A stretch of DNA of 64,000 nt, from NCBI GenBank assembly GCA_016888885.1, contig CP069437.1, positions 620,001 through 684,000 on the forward strand, in the 5' to 3' direction. Under the pieces are notes generated by a model. It did no database searches, was not told the DNA's origin, and saw only the letters and a list, made by a program, of their open reading frames with translations. Source of the stretch: Faucicola sp902506215 (GTDB lineage Bacteria > Pseudomonadota > Gammaproteobacteria > Pseudomonadales > Moraxellaceae). A program made the translations under genes and the position numbers. Of the stretch, positions 7,525-17,569 are shown piece after piece (positions within the stretch are counted from its first letter, which is position 1; the number at the start of each line of letters is the position of its first letter).

Positions 7525-8661
7525 ATGCAATTCACCTTACATAAAAACGCTACAGGCGAGAGCCGTGCTCGCCGTGGTACGGTTCATCTCGCTCATGGCG
7601 ATGTGCAAACCCCTGCCTTTATGCCTGTCGGTACTTATGGCACCGTCAAAGGCATGCTGCCGCGGGATATCCACGAAATCGGTGCCGAAATCATCTTGGG
7701 CAATACCTTTCATTTGTGGCTACGCCCAACGACCGATGTCATTGACAAATTTGGCGGCTTACATGACTTTATCGGTTGGAACAAGCCGATTTTAACCGAT
7801 TCCGGCGGTTTTCAAGTCTTTAGTCTGGGCGCAATGCGTAAAATCGTCGAGGAAGGTGTGCATTTTCGCTCGCCGATTGATGGCGCAAAAGTATTTTTAT
7901 CCCCCGAAATATCGATGCAAATTCAATACTCACTGAACTCAGACATCGTTATGCAGTTTGATGAGTGTACGCCCTATCCTGCAACGCCTAGCGAAGCGGA
8001 TACATCGCTTGAACTATCGCTGCGTTGGGGCGAGCGCTGTAAAAATGCGCATGAAAAACTGGGTAACAAAAATGCTTTGTTTGGTATCATCCAAGGCAGT
8101 ATGTATCGCAACCTTCGCGAAAAATCCCTAGAAGGGTTGCTCGCTATTGGGTTTGATGGTTATGCCATTGGTGGACTGTCAGTCGGTGAGCCAAAAGAAG
8201 AAATGATGGCGGTGCTTGATTACTTACCCGATGATATGCCAGCCGATAAGCCCCGTTATTTGATGGGCGTGGGTAAACCTGAAGATATCGTGGAAGCGGT
8301 ACGCCGCGGCGTTGATATGTTTGATTGCGTGATGCCAACACGTAATGCACGAAATGGTCATTATTTCACCACTTTTGGCGCCGTTAAAATTAAAAATGCG
8401 GTGCACCGTTTTGACCAGAGTCCGCTTGATAGTACGTGTGATTGCTATACTTGTCAGAATTTCAGCCGCGCCTATTTGCATCATTTGTTTAAATGCAATG
8501 AAATGCTATCGGCACAGTTGGGCACCATACACAATTTACGTTACTATCAGCGCTTGATGGCAGATATTCGTCAGTCCATTGAAGATGATAAGTTTGATGC
8601 GTTTGTCGATACTTTTTATCAACAGCAAAACTTACCAAAACCTGATTTGCATTTGACCTAA
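7525..8661 (+). CDS. tgt: Queuine tRNA-guanine transglycosylase
   Basis: Exchanges guanine-34 for preQ1 in the GUN-anticodon tRNAs, the step before QueA. The 378 residues show the catalytic motif LTDSGGFQVFSL, the substrate-binding GGLSVGEPKEEM and MGVGKPEDIVEAV, the nucleophile region DMFDCVMPTRNARNG, and the zinc site CDCYTCQNFSRAYLHHL plus Cys. Length is typical. It ends with a good terminator and completes the queG-queA-tgt group; yajC-secDF, which often follow tgt, are absent. Confidence 0.97.
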   Translation: MQFTLHKNATGESRARRGTVHLAHGDVQTPAFMPVGTYGTVKGMLPRDIHEIGAEIILGNTFHLWLRPTTDVIDKFGGLHDFIGWNKPILTDSGGFQVFSLGAMRKIVEEGVHFRSPIDGAKVFLSPEISMQIQYSLNSDIVMQFDECTPYPATPSEADTSLELSLRWGERCKNAHEKLGNKNALFGIIQGSMYRNLREKSLEGLLAIGFDGYAIGGLSVGEPKEEMMAVLDYLPDDMPADKPRYLMGVGKPEDIVEAVRRGVDMFDCVMPTRNARNGHYFTTFGAVKIKNAVHRFDQSPLDSTCDCYTCQNFSRAYLHHLFKCNEMLSAQLGTIHNLRYYQRLMADIRQSIEDDKFDAFVDTFYQQQNLPKPDLHLT

Positions 8662-8683
8662 AAACCATCTAAAAAGACCTAAA

Positions 8684-8708
8684 AAAAGAGCCGATTTGGC
8701 TCTTTTTT
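8684..8708 (+). terminator. Intrinsic terminator after tgt
   Basis: AAAAGAGCC (8684-8692), loop GATTT, GGCTCTTTT (8698-8706) and further T. The A-rich 5' arm means it could also act for the minus-strand lpxA. Confidence 0.85.
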
Positions 8709-8777
8709 ATTTTCATAAGCTGCTGTTGATACGCTAAATAGCAACGCTATCTTCTCTTACTATCTTGTCTTACCACA

Positions 8778-9554
8778 CTATCTAACTAAGCCACGTTCGC
8801 TATGAATCAGGGAATCCAATAGTAATTGTACCAAAGGCTCTTGGGGTAATAGCTGCTCGCTCACCGCGACAATGGCTTCTTCCTTGGTCAGTCCTGAACG
8901 GAAAATCACCCGATAAGCTTGTCGCAGATAATCAATAGTCTGCTTGGACCAACCTTTGCGGCGCATGCCTTCGATATTAAGACCATGGCTTTTGGCAGGG
9001 TTGCCCGATACCATATTAAAAGCCGCAACATCTTTTAAAATCAAGCTTGCGCCACCAATCAAACTATAATCATCAATACTACAAAATTGGTGAATACCTG
9101 AATTACCACCGACAATCACATGGTTACCGATGCGGACATGACCTGCAATCCCCACATTATTAGCCACAATGTTGTCGCTCCCAATCACGCAATCGTGCGC
9201 AATATGGGTATTGACCATAAACAGATTACGGCTACCAACGCGTGTGATGCCTTTATCCTGTACCGTGCCGCGATGAATGCTACAGGCTTCGCGAATGCGA
9301 TTGTCATCACCAATTTCTAGCCACGTCTCCTCACCTTGGTATTTGAGATCTTGGCAGTCTTCGCCGATGCTAGCGAATTGAAAAATCTGGTTACGCTCAC
9401 CGATACGGGTAAACTTGCTAATGACGACATGGGGGTGAAGCACGGTCTGCGCCCCAATTGTGACATGTTCACCAATAATGCAATACGGCCCTATCTTGAC
9501 CGACGGGTGTATCGTTGCAGTGGCATCAATAATCGCCGTTGGGTGAATCGTCAT
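8778..9554 (-). CDS. lpxA: UDP-N-acetylglucosamine O-acyltransferase
   Basis: Catalyses the first step of lipid A synthesis, moving a 3-hydroxyacyl chain from ACP to UDP-GlcNAc in the cytoplasm. The 258 residues form a left-handed parallel beta helix of hexapeptide repeats (for example IDATATIHPSVKIGPYCIIG and IAGHVRIGNHVIVGG), with the catalytic His in NTHIAHDCVIG and a helical C-terminal domain after NIEGMRRKGWSKQ. Last gene of the minus-strand envelope series; lpxB does not follow. It is 228 bp from fabZ, so a separate promoter is possible. Confidence 0.97.
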   Translation of the reverse strand: MTIHPTAIIDATATIHPSVKIGPYCIIGEHVTIGAQTVLHPHVVISKFTRIGERNQIFQFASIGEDCQDLKYQGEETWLEIGDDNRIREACSIHRGTVQDKGITRVGSRNLFMVNTHIAHDCVIGSDNIVANNVGIAGHVRIGNHVIVGGNSGIHQFCSIDDYSLIGGASLILKDVAAFNMVSGNPAKSHGLNIEGMRRKGWSKQTIDYLRQAYRVIFRSGLTKEEAIVAVSEQLLPQEPLVQLLLDSLIHSERGLVR

Positions 9555-9782
9555 GAAAAATCCTTATACCAGCCCACTATTCAAGAAGAATTAAAAATAC
9601 AGGTTTAGCTGAAACCAGGGGCAAAGCTAACCATAAACAGCAGGTTAAAATAAAAACGACATTATAGCATTTTTACTAAAGTATGCCATTTTTATCAAGG
9701 ATTTTGCTTAACTTAAACAGATTTTATCGCTAGAGCTTACTCAAACGCGCCTTATTCAAGCCATGTAAAAATGAGGTTAAAG

Positions 9783-10298
9783 TCATGACTGGTGATATTG
9801 GGTACGCTGCTCTGCAATGGTGATTTCTGCACTGGCTGCCAACTCATTGCCCACGCACGCTGTGCAACTAAATTTATAGATACTGTGACGCTCCATGGTC
9901 TTTTCGGCACGTAAAATGAGCTGATCACCGGGGATAACTTGACGTTTAAAACGCACTTTATCGACCCCAGCAAACAGATAAATATAACCATCTCTTGGTT
10001 TGACATTTTTGCTGATAAAACCTAGCACACCTGCTACCTGCGCCATGGCTTCAATCATTAACACGCCTGGCATGATAGGTTCTTCAGGAAAGTGCCCGTT
10101 AAAAAAAGGCTCGTTAATGGTGATGTTTTTAAGACCGGTAATCCACTCGTTCGGTTTTACCGCAGTGACTCTGTCTAATAGCATAAAAGGATAACGGTGA
10201 GGCAGATAATCACGTAAAACAACGGCATTGAGAGGTAATGTCACCCCAATCTGTGCAAGGTCAGTGATGTCTTCATCAAGCAACTTATCAAAATCCAT
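9783..10298 (-). CDS. fabZ: 3-hydroxyacyl-[acyl-carrier-protein] dehydratase
   Basis: Dehydrates 3-hydroxyacyl-ACP during fatty acid elongation and competes with LpxA/LpxD for the same acyl-ACP. The 171-residue hotdog protein has the active-site signature NGHFPEEPIMPGVLMIEAMAQ with His69 and Glu83. It has a slightly longer N terminus (about 20 residues) than E. coli FabZ. It lies between lpxD and lpxA, as in most Proteobacteria. Confidence 0.97.
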   Translation of the reverse strand: MDFDKLLDEDITDLAQIGVTLPLNAVVLRDYLPHRYPFMLLDRVTAVKPNEWITGLKNITINEPFFNGHFPEEPIMPGVLMIEAMAQVAGVLGFISKNVKPRDGYIYLFAGVDKVRFKRQVIPGDQLILRAEKTMERHSIYKFSCTACVGNELAASAEITIAEQRTQYHQS

Positions 10299-10427
10299 GG
10301 ATATATCCTTTATACTTTTAAATCATCTTTATCAAAAAAATAGATTTGTTAAAGACAACCATTGTAACGGTTTTAAGACTGAGTTTACAGTTGTTTTCTC
10401 AAGTTATTTGATGGATAAACGTAATGA

Positions 10428-11480
10428 CTAGATTTTTGGTTTGCCAAGCTGCTTAAAATTAATATAGGCTCTTTTCCATAAGCTATTGGGCATCACTGGC
10501 ATGCCTGAAGAATATACACCCGGTTGGTGAATCGATTTGGTTACCATCGTCATGCCGGTAATGGTGACATCATCACAAATTTTGATATGACCTGCAAAAC
10601 CTGATGCGCCACCAATCATACAGCGTTTACCAATTTCTGTACTGCCAGCAATCCCCACACACGCTGCAATCGCCGTGCCAGCACCAATTTTCACATTGTG
10701 GGCAATTTGCACCAAATTATCGATAATGACATGATTACCGATAACCGTATCATTCAGCGCGCCGCGATCGATACAGGTGTGGCTACCTACGCTGACATGA
10801 TCGCCCAGTATCACTCTCCCTAATTGGTGAATTTTTTGCCAACCTGCTTCATCTGTACTGCCTTTAGGCGCAAAGCCAAAGCCGTCATTGCCAATGCTGG
10901 CATGACTGTGCAAGCTGACATGTTTACCCAATACACAATCATGCCCGATATACACATGCGGCGCAATTAAGCTACCTTCGCCAATCACGACATTGGGCTG
11001 AATATTGACTTGGGCATCAATCTTGACACCATCACCAATGACGCAGTTATCACCAATTTGGCTATACGCCCCAATACGCACATTGTCGCCCAATTGCAGA
11101 TTGTTACCCAAAATAGCCGTCGGGTGAATCAAACCATCTGATAAACTAGGGTTGACTGTCTGATGATACGCTTGGGTCGGTTCAAACAATGCCGTCAGTT
11201 TGGCATACGCGGCATAAGGTGAGTTGACCACGATGGCAACGCTATGGCTTGGGCATTTTTCCTGCAAGGATGCGGGGACTAGCACAGCGCCAGCGCCCGT
11301 GGTTTGCAATTTTGATTCAAATAGAGGATTGGCGATAAACGTGATATCGGTGTCGGTGGCATCGTCAAGGGCGGCGATTTTGGAAATTTGTTTCTGCAAA
11401 TTTTGGCTGGTTTGCGCATCCCCTTGGTCAATGACGTCACTAGCTAAAAAATCCAAAATTTGTGCGATGGTAAACGCCAT
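10428..11480 (-). CDS. lpxD: UDP-3-O-acylglucosamine N-acyltransferase
   Basis: Adds the second 3-hydroxyacyl chain in lipid A synthesis. The 350 residues have an N-terminal uridine-binding domain (about 1-105), then hexapeptide repeats forming a left-handed beta helix (IGAYSQIGDNCVIGDGVKI and similar), with the catalytic His region NLVQIAHNVKIG, and a short C-terminal helix. Length is normal. It follows skp after a strong terminator-like hairpin at 11534-11563, unusual within this series. Confidence 0.97.
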   Translation of the reverse strand: MAFTIAQILDFLASDVIDQGDAQTSQNLQKQISKIAALDDATDTDITFIANPLFESKLQTTGAGAVLVPASLQEKCPSHSVAIVVNSPYAAYAKLTALFEPTQAYHQTVNPSLSDGLIHPTAILGNNLQLGDNVRIGAYSQIGDNCVIGDGVKIDAQVNIQPNVVIGEGSLIAPHVYIGHDCVLGKHVSLHSHASIGNDGFGFAPKGSTDEAGWQKIHQLGRVILGDHVSVGSHTCIDRGALNDTVIGNHVIIDNLVQIAHNVKIGAGTAIAACVGIAGSTEIGKRCMIGGASGFAGHIKICDDVTITGMTMVTKSIHQPGVYSSGMPVMPNSLWKRAYINFKQLGKPKI

Positions 11481-11533
11481 TTGATTACTCCAATCGTTTG
11501 CTTAAAATTTGCCTTAATTTTACACACAAAATA

Positions 11534-11563
11534 AAAAACGCAATAGTCGAATATTGCGTTTTT
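11534..11563 (-). terminator. Terminator between skp and lpxD
   Basis: A perfect 12-bp stem AAAAACGCAATA (11534-11545) / TATTGCGTTTTT (11552-11563) with a 6-nt loop, followed on the minus strand by a T-rich run. It is 26 bp past the skp stop and about 50 bp before the lpxD start, so it should reduce or end read-through from bamA-skp into lpxD-fabZ-lpxA. Confidence 0.75.
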
Positions 11564-11589
11564 GCTAAAACCTCTAAGCTTAAAAAATA

Positions 11590-12108
11590 TTATTTTACTT
11601 GATCGTTAATCGCTTTGGTAAAATCTGCCGTTACATCCCATTCAGGTTTGACATAACTAACGGTTCTATCACGATTATCAATGAGCACATCAATATTTTT
11701 TTGACGCACAATATTTTCTTTAATGGCTTGGATTTTGGGGACAATTCGCTGCATCACTTCTGCCTCATTGGCATCAATGATGGACTGGATTTGACTGGCG
11801 ACCTGTTCATAGTTTTGTAGGTTGGTTTGAATTTGCTTACGCAAATCATCCTTTTGTGCTTGGGTCATCTGAGTGTTTTGCGTGGCGTATTGTTTTTGCA
11901 AACGCTCAATGGTGGCTTTGTAGCTGTCAAGCTGCTGCTGCTTTGGTTTGACCGCCGCTTGCACCACGCCAATTTTGGTTTTGGCGATGTTAGTATTGTT
12001 GACGGCAACTTGGGAATTCCAAACCGCAACGGTATTGGCAAAAACTGGCATTGCCAATACACTTAAAATGCTCGCTGTGGCTAACTGATTCATTATTTTC
12101 ATATACAT
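11590..12108 (-). CDS. skp: Periplasmic chaperone Skp/OmpH family
   Basis: Periplasmic holdase that escorts unfolded outer-membrane proteins to the BAM complex. The 172 residues begin with a signal peptide (NQLATASILSVLAMPVFA) and then the OmpH pattern: a short beta segment (KIGVVQA) and a long charged coiled region (KQQQLDSYKATIERLQKQYA...), closing with a YVKPEWDVTADFTKAIND tail resembling the usual VDPxxDIT. The start at 12108 follows AAAAGGT; an alternative ATG lies two codons downstream. It begins seven bases after the bamA stop, so it is coupled to bamA. Confidence 0.85.
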   Translation of the reverse strand: MYMKIMNQLATASILSVLAMPVFANTVAVWNSQVAVNNTNIAKTKIGVVQAAVKPKQQQLDSYKATIERLQKQYATQNTQMTQAQKDDLRKQIQTNLQNYEQVASQIQSIIDANEAEVMQRIVPKIQAIKENIVRQKNIDVLIDNRDRTVSYVKPEWDVTADFTKAINDQVK

Positions 12109-12115
12109 AGACCTT

Positions 12116-14506
12116 TTAGAATGTACGTCCAATTTCGAACTGTACATTGTCGATTTTATCTTTATCTTTATCATTGAGCGGAACGGCATAGCTTAATGAG
12201 ATTGGACCAATTGGGGTAATCCAAGTGAAGCCTGCACCCGCGCTAAAACGCATGTTATTGTCTTTTTCATTTAATAGCGATACGGTATTGCCATTCACTG
12301 TGACTTTTTGGTCATATTTATTGGTGGTGTCAAACACTTGTGCCCCTTCAACAAATAACACGGGACGGATTTGGTCTGCCCAATCGCCTTTAAACGGCAT
12401 CGGCAAGATTAATTCAGTACCCACTTGCGCGAGTGCATTACCGCCAATCTCTTCTGGGTAATTATCGACCCCACTATTTTTCACTGGGTAATAACGATTA
12501 CTGGTAGGGCCTAAAGTGGCATTCTGATAACCACGCACTGAGCCATAACCCCCTGCGAAGAAATTTTTCCAGAAAGGTAAATCGTTACCATATCCTAACT
12601 TGGTATAACCGCGTAGTACGGTATTTTTTAGGAATGGGCGATAGTAGTTTCCTTGATAGACCAGTTTTTGGTAAGTGGCATCGCCAAAGGCCAGTTCCAA
12701 ATTGACGTTATGTGACATACCGTTGGTTGGAAAACGCCCACGGTCAAGCGTGTTCATATTCCAGCCTAAATTTAGGCTAGCGGTATTAAATGGGTCTGAT
12801 TCGAATGATTCATTGCCATTGGAATCTGAACCTACTTGCAGATTACCTTCGTCTTTTAAGTATTGATAGTTTGATACCGCTAACAAAGCACCTGCTTTAA
12901 CCTTGGTACTATCAAGTGTGAGACCGGCACTTAAACTCTTATTTTCATCAATCGGATAGCTAAAACCTAAGGTGCCGCCATACGAATCGGTGACATAGTT
13001 TGAAATGTTTTTGCTGTCATATTTGGTTCTGCGGGCATAAATACTGGCACTTTGCGATATCCCATCTGGGGTAAAGTACGGGTTGGTATAGCCCAAATTA
13101 TAACTATCTAACGTCTGAGAACGCGATAACGAAATATTGACCTGATTACCTGTACCCAAAAAGTTGGATTGACTTAAACCTGCTTGGAAAGTGATACCAC
13201 CACTTTGTGAATAACCAGCCGCAATGGTACTAGTCCCTGATGGTTGCTCCTCTACTGCGACATTGATATCCACCTGATCGGGGGTGTTAGGGACAGGTTT
13301 GACATCCATGTTGACAGTTTTGAAGAAGCCTGTACGCATCAAACGCGTGCGCGACAAATCGATTTTTTCATTGGAAGCCAATGCGCCTTCCATTTGGCGC
13401 ATTTCTCGGCGCAATACTTCATCTGCGGTTTTATTGTTACCGGTAAAATTGATACGGCGAACATACACAGGGCGCACAGGATCAATAAAGAAATCGACAT
13501 CTACCGTGCGAGTATCTTCATTGATACGTGGCACGGGGCGGATTTGGGCAAAATAGTAGCCATCGTTACCATATAGTGTGCCAAGATTTTGTAAGGTTGT
13601 TGTCATTTGACGTTGTGAATAACGCTCACCTGGCTTAAATGCCACTTGCTTACGAAGCTTGTCGGTGTCATAGTTGGGCGTACCCATAAAATTGACATTG
13701 CCAAATTTATATTGATCACCTTCAGTAAGATTGAGCTCAATAAACACTTTATCTTTTTCTGGACTTAAATTAATGGTGGCATCATTGATGGTGAATTTGA
13801 CGAAGCCCGCATTTTGGTACATGGCGGTGACATTTTCTAAACTTGCCGCAAGCTTTTCTTTGGCATAGCGGTCAGATTTGCTAATCACATTGATCCATGA
13901 GCTTTCTTTGATGCTCATCGCTTGTCTGATTTCTTTGTCGCTAAAATGTTTGTTACCAATCACCTTGATATCGACAACACGCGCAGGTTTACCTTCAACA
14001 AAATTAAATTTAAGCGCAACGCGGTTATTGTCTAAGGGCGTTTGGGTCACCTTAACTTCGCTATTATAATAACCTTGCTGATTATATTGCTGTTTTAGCT
14101 CATTTTGCACTTGCTCAACCGTCGCCTGTTTTAATACATTGCCTTCTACAATGCCAATACGTTTTAGGCCTTCAGTCAATGCTTCTTTTGGAATGAGTTT
14201 ATTACCCTCATAAGTGACATTTGCGATAATTGGGCGCTCTACCACGTCAAATACCAACTTATTGCCTGATTGGGATGCTTTAACGTCTGAGAAATTGCCA
14301 GTTTCATAGAGGGCTTTGATACTAGCTGCGATATTGGCATCGTTTGCTACTTCACCGGTATTGACAGCAAGCACGGGATAGAGGTTATCAGCGGATACCC
14401 GTGTCAATCCATTAAATTGAATATCGCTCACGGTAAAATTTGCCGCTTGTGCATACGAGGTAACGAGTGCTAACGGTGCAACCAAAAATAACGCTGAATT
14501 TCGCAT
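12116..14506 (-). CDS. bamA: Outer membrane protein assembly factor BamA
   Basis: Central pore of the BAM complex that inserts beta-barrel proteins into the outer membrane. The 796 residues (from the ATG at 14506) have a signal peptide ending in SYAQA, five POTRA domains (about 20-420; first FTVSDIQFNGLTRVS) and a C-terminal 16-strand barrel of the Omp85 family with the conserved VRGY motif in GGYGSVRGYQNATLGP and a terminal Phe (EIGRTF). An in-frame start 18 codons upstream would disrupt the signal peptide and is not used. It lies downstream of rseP with a 344-bp gap that probably holds its own promoter. Confidence 0.96.
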   Translation of the reverse strand: MRNSALFLVAPLALVTSYAQAANFTVSDIQFNGLTRVSADNLYPVLAVNTGEVANDANIAASIKALYETGNFSDVKASQSGNKLVFDVVERPIIANVTYEGNKLIPKEALTEGLKRIGIVEGNVLKQATVEQVQNELKQQYNQQGYYNSEVKVTQTPLDNNRVALKFNFVEGKPARVVDIKVIGNKHFSDKEIRQAMSIKESSWINVISKSDRYAKEKLAASLENVTAMYQNAGFVKFTINDATINLSPEKDKVFIELNLTEGDQYKFGNVNFMGTPNYDTDKLRKQVAFKPGERYSQRQMTTTLQNLGTLYGNDGYYFAQIRPVPRINEDTRTVDVDFFIDPVRPVYVRRINFTGNNKTADEVLRREMRQMEGALASNEKIDLSRTRLMRTGFFKTVNMDVKPVPNTPDQVDINVAVEEQPSGTSTIAAGYSQSGGITFQAGLSQSNFLGTGNQVNISLSRSQTLDSYNLGYTNPYFTPDGISQSASIYARRTKYDSKNISNYVTDSYGGTLGFSYPIDENKSLSAGLTLDSTKVKAGALLAVSNYQYLKDEGNLQVGSDSNGNESFESDPFNTASLNLGWNMNTLDRGRFPTNGMSHNVNLELAFGDATYQKLVYQGNYYRPFLKNTVLRGYTKLGYGNDLPFWKNFFAGGYGSVRGYQNATLGPTSNRYYPVKNSGVDNYPEEIGGNALAQVGTELILPMPFKGDWADQIRPVLFVEGAQVFDTTNKYDQKVTVNGNTVSLLNEKDNNMRFSAGAGFTWITPIGPISLSYAVPLNDKDKDKIDNVQFEIGRTF

Positions 14507-14850
14507 ATAACTTGTTTCCGAATTGACGACTGCCCAAAGATAATGCATGAAACCTGTCACTTTTAGGTATCCAAAATTAGTTGTCCAAAGGTATTTATCT
14601 AGGTTTGTATCTAGGTTTGGTAATCTAAGTTTGGTAATCTAAGTTTAGTTCGCTAAAAATGACAAATGCTATCAAAAAGGGTGACTTGATTAAACTTCTA
14701 GTAATAGTTTGTCTTTGATGTGTAGCTTTTATTATCAAAGTACAAGAGATCCGTAAATAAATTTTACTGGCATAAGGTAAGCTAAATTTTGCGTAAAGTC
14801 TAGCGAAAAAACAAAACTACAAATCAATATTTTAGCCAAATCTGGGTCGG
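14507..14850 (-). other. Gap between rseP and bamA with short tandem repeats
   Basis: No gene is visible. At 14596-14647 there are two copies of TATCTAGGTTTG followed by two diverged 14-bp copies of GTAATCTAAGTTTG. On the minus strand the AT-rich stretch nearer rseP may carry the bamA promoter, but I could not find a convincing sigma-70 or sigma-E site. Confidence 0.4.
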
Positions 14851-16218
14851 TTAAAACAAGCGTGAGATATCGTTACCAATCGCCAACAGCATGAAACCTG
14901 CAAGCAAAACTAAACCAATATTCATCCCCATCATTTGCACTTTTTCGGGCATGGGTTTACCAAAAATAGCCTCATAGGCATACATGACAATATGCCCTCC
15001 ATCAAGCACAGGTACGGGTAATAAATTGAGCACAGCAAGGCTTAAACTGATAATCGCCATAAACGACAATACCGCTTCCCAACCGATGCTAAAACTTTGA
15101 TTGGCGACTTTGGCAATGGTAATGGGACCTGATAGGTTCTCTACCCCAATGGTGCCAGTCAACATTTTACCCATTGATTTGAGGGTCATGGCACTTAAAT
15201 CGACAGTTTGATGCACGGATTTTTCGACCGCTTGGATGGGCGTATATTGAATGGTTTTTATATACTCAGGTGGCGGCGTAATCTTAGATGCCGCTGCAGC
15301 TGCGCCAATTTGTCCAAATCGATTGCCCATGGTATCTTTTTTTGCTTGTGGCATGACTTTTAAGGGGATGATTTTGCCTTGGCGCTGTACTTCAAGGGTT
15401 AATAACTGCTCGGGGCTTGATTTGACAACTTGTGAAAATGCCAGCCAATCACTTACTGGTTGACCGTTGACGCGGGTGATGGTATCACCGACTTGCAGAC
15501 CTTGACGCGCGGCAGCGCTATTTGGGACGATTTCACCGACCACCGCCGGAATTTTTGGTTGCCACGGAATCGCGCCTAGACTATCAATGGGATTGGTTGC
15601 TTTACCCGCTTCTACTTTCATAAAGCGCTGTATCGGCACGGCAACATTGGTTTGACCTTGCGCGCCATTCACTGTTAAATTAACTTGTCCCGACTCGCCC
15701 ATGCGATCAGCTAACGCATAGTTAATATCCTGCCAACTTTGGATGGGTTTATTATCAACCGCAACAATTTCGTCACCGACTTTTAGACTGGTTTGACTGA
15801 CCGGTGAATTGGGCAAAATACTGCCGACTTTGGTCGCCAAGACTTGGGTTGGGGTGATAAATAGCAGCCAATATAAAAAAATCGCAATCAGTAAGTTCAT
15901 CACCGGACCTGCTGCGACGATGGCAATTTTTTTCCAAGGTTGTTGGGTATTAAAGGCTAAATGACGTTCGGCTGGATTGACTGTGCCTTCTCGCTCATCG
16001 AGCATTTTGACATAGCCGCCAAGCGGAATCGCAGAAACCGCATAATTAATCCCAGTTTTTTTACTTGTCCAGCTTAGCAGCTTTGGACCAAAGCCAATTG
16101 AATAGGTCAATACCTTGACACCGCACAGCCGAGCGACAATGTAATGCCCCCACTCATGTAGCGCAACCAAAGGTCCTAGTACCACAATCGCAGCTAAAAC
16201 GGTCAAGATAAAATTCAT
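14851..16218 (-). CDS. rseP: Site-2 intramembrane zinc metalloprotease RseP
   Basis: Inner-membrane protease that cleaves anti-sigma factors such as RseA and leftover signal peptides. The 455 residues have the zinc motif HEWGH at 21-25 in the first membrane helix, two tandem PDZ domains in the periplasm (about 120-310; GSILPNSPVSQTSLKVGDEIVAVD and GEIVPNSAAARQGLQVGDTITRVNG) and the second catalytic motif LLPVPVLDGGHIV near residue 400. Length is typical (E. coli 450). Its place between dxr and bamA is conserved. Confidence 0.97.
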   Translation of the reverse strand: MNFILTVLAAIVVLGPLVALHEWGHYIVARLCGVKVLTYSIGFGPKLLSWTSKKTGINYAVSAIPLGGYVKMLDEREGTVNPAERHLAFNTQQPWKKIAIVAAGPVMNLLIAIFLYWLLFITPTQVLATKVGSILPNSPVSQTSLKVGDEIVAVDNKPIQSWQDINYALADRMGESGQVNLTVNGAQGQTNVAVPIQRFMKVEAGKATNPIDSLGAIPWQPKIPAVVGEIVPNSAAARQGLQVGDTITRVNGQPVSDWLAFSQVVKSSPEQLLTLEVQRQGKIIPLKVMPQAKKDTMGNRFGQIGAAAAASKITPPPEYIKTIQYTPIQAVEKSVHQTVDLSAMTLKSMGKMLTGTIGVENLSGPITIAKVANQSFSIGWEAVLSFMAIISLSLAVLNLLPVPVLDGGHIVMYAYEAIFGKPMPEKVQMMGMNIGLVLLAGFMLLAIGNDISRLF

Positions 16219-16348
16219 GGCTATCCTTTTGACAAAATCACAGGCTAAAAATAATTTAACTATATTTATGTTAATAAGTTATGCAGTCATTTTTAACGAT
16301 TATCAACCAGTGTTGCCAACTATTTTTAAGCTTTTTTTTAAGCATTAT

Positions 16349-17569
16349 TTAAGCGTTTAAATCGGCAATACATTGGTGTGCTTGTTCACGGCTTAGTTTA
16401 TCTACCGCCAAAATCGCTTGTAATGACCCAATTGGCTGTTTTTCGGCTTGCAATAGCACTTTTTCATTGATATCAGCAATATCGGTTAAACAGATGTCAC
16501 CGTTTAAAAACGCTTGAACGGCTATCTCATTACTGGCATTTAAAGCGATACACGCATAGCTGCCTTGTTGCATGGCTTGATAAGCCAACCCTAGGCATTT
16601 AAACTTTGCTAAATCAGGTCGGACAAAATTTAAATTACTTAACTTAAAAATGTCTAATCGTTCCACCCCACTGCTGATACGATTGGGGTATGCCATAGCA
16701 TGGGCAATGGGGGTACGCATATCAGGACTGCCTAGCTGCGCTAAAAAACTACCATCATTGTATTCAACCATAGAGTGCACGATGCTTTGCGGATGAATGA
16801 CCACTTCAATCTCAGAGACGGGCATATCAAATAAAAAACTCGCTTCAATCAGCTCCAAGCCTTTATTCATCATGGTGGCACTATCTACTGATATTTTTTG
16901 CCCCATGGACCAATTCGGGTGCTTGACAGCTTCTGCAACGCTGGCGCGTTTCATATCGTCAAGTGTTTTGTGTAAAAATGGCCCACCTGAGGCGGTTAAC
17001 CAAAGCTTTTTAATACCATGGTTATCGTCATGAATGGCATTGCGCTGTTGTTGTACCGCAGTAGGCAAACATTGAAAAATGGCATTGTGCTCACTATCAA
17101 TTGGGAGCAATTTGGCATTTGACTGCTTGACGGCTTTAATCATCAGCTCACCTGCCATCACTAACGCTTCTTTATTGGCGAGCAAAATCGTTTTACCCGC
17201 GTTAGCCGCTGCCAGCGTTGATGGCAACCCTGCAGCGCCGACGATAGCCGCAACCACCATGTCCACTTCTGCTAACGTGGCAAGCTCAACTAAACCTTGT
17301 TCACCAATCAAAATCTTGCAGCTTAGATGAGCGTCGCTGAGCATCTGCGCAAATGCTGTTTCCTTTTCTTTGGCAACACAAACATAGGTGGGCTTAAATT
17401 GTTGGCAAATGCTCAACAGTTTATCTAGCCGTGAAAACCCTGTCACCCCGACCACGTTATACAAATCAGGATGCTGGCTGATGACCGATAGCGTACTATC
17501 GCCGATAGAGCCTGTTACGCCCATAATAGCAATGTTTTTTTGCGGTATAGTGTGACTTGAAGATAGCAT
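16349..17569 (-). CDS. dxr: 1-deoxy-D-xylulose 5-phosphate reductoisomerase
   Basis: Second enzyme of the MEP isoprenoid pathway, which feeds UppS. The 406 residues include the NADPH-binding GVTGSIGDSTL at the N terminus, the substrate/metal motifs LLPIDSEHNAIFQCL and LTASGGPF, and MNKGLELIEASFLF. An excess of about 10 residues at the N terminus (MLSSSHTIPQ) is normal variation. It is preceded by a 265-bp AT-rich gap before cdsA. Confidence 0.97.
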   Translation of the reverse strand: MLSSSHTIPQKNIAIMGVTGSIGDSTLSVISQHPDLYNVVGVTGFSRLDKLLSICQQFKPTYVCVAKEKETAFAQMLSDAHLSCKILIGEQGLVELATLAEVDMVVAAIVGAAGLPSTLAAANAGKTILLANKEALVMAGELMIKAVKQSNAKLLPIDSEHNAIFQCLPTAVQQQRNAIHDDNHGIKKLWLTASGGPFLHKTLDDMKRASVAEAVKHPNWSMGQKISVDSATMMNKGLELIEASFLFDMPVSEIEVVIHPQSIVHSMVEYNDGSFLAQLGSPDMRTPIAHAMAYPNRISSGVERLDIFKLSNLNFVRPDLAKFKCLGLAYQAMQQGSYACIALNASNEIAVQAFLNGDICLTDIADINEKVLLQAEKQPIGSLQAILAVDKLSREQAHQCIADLNA

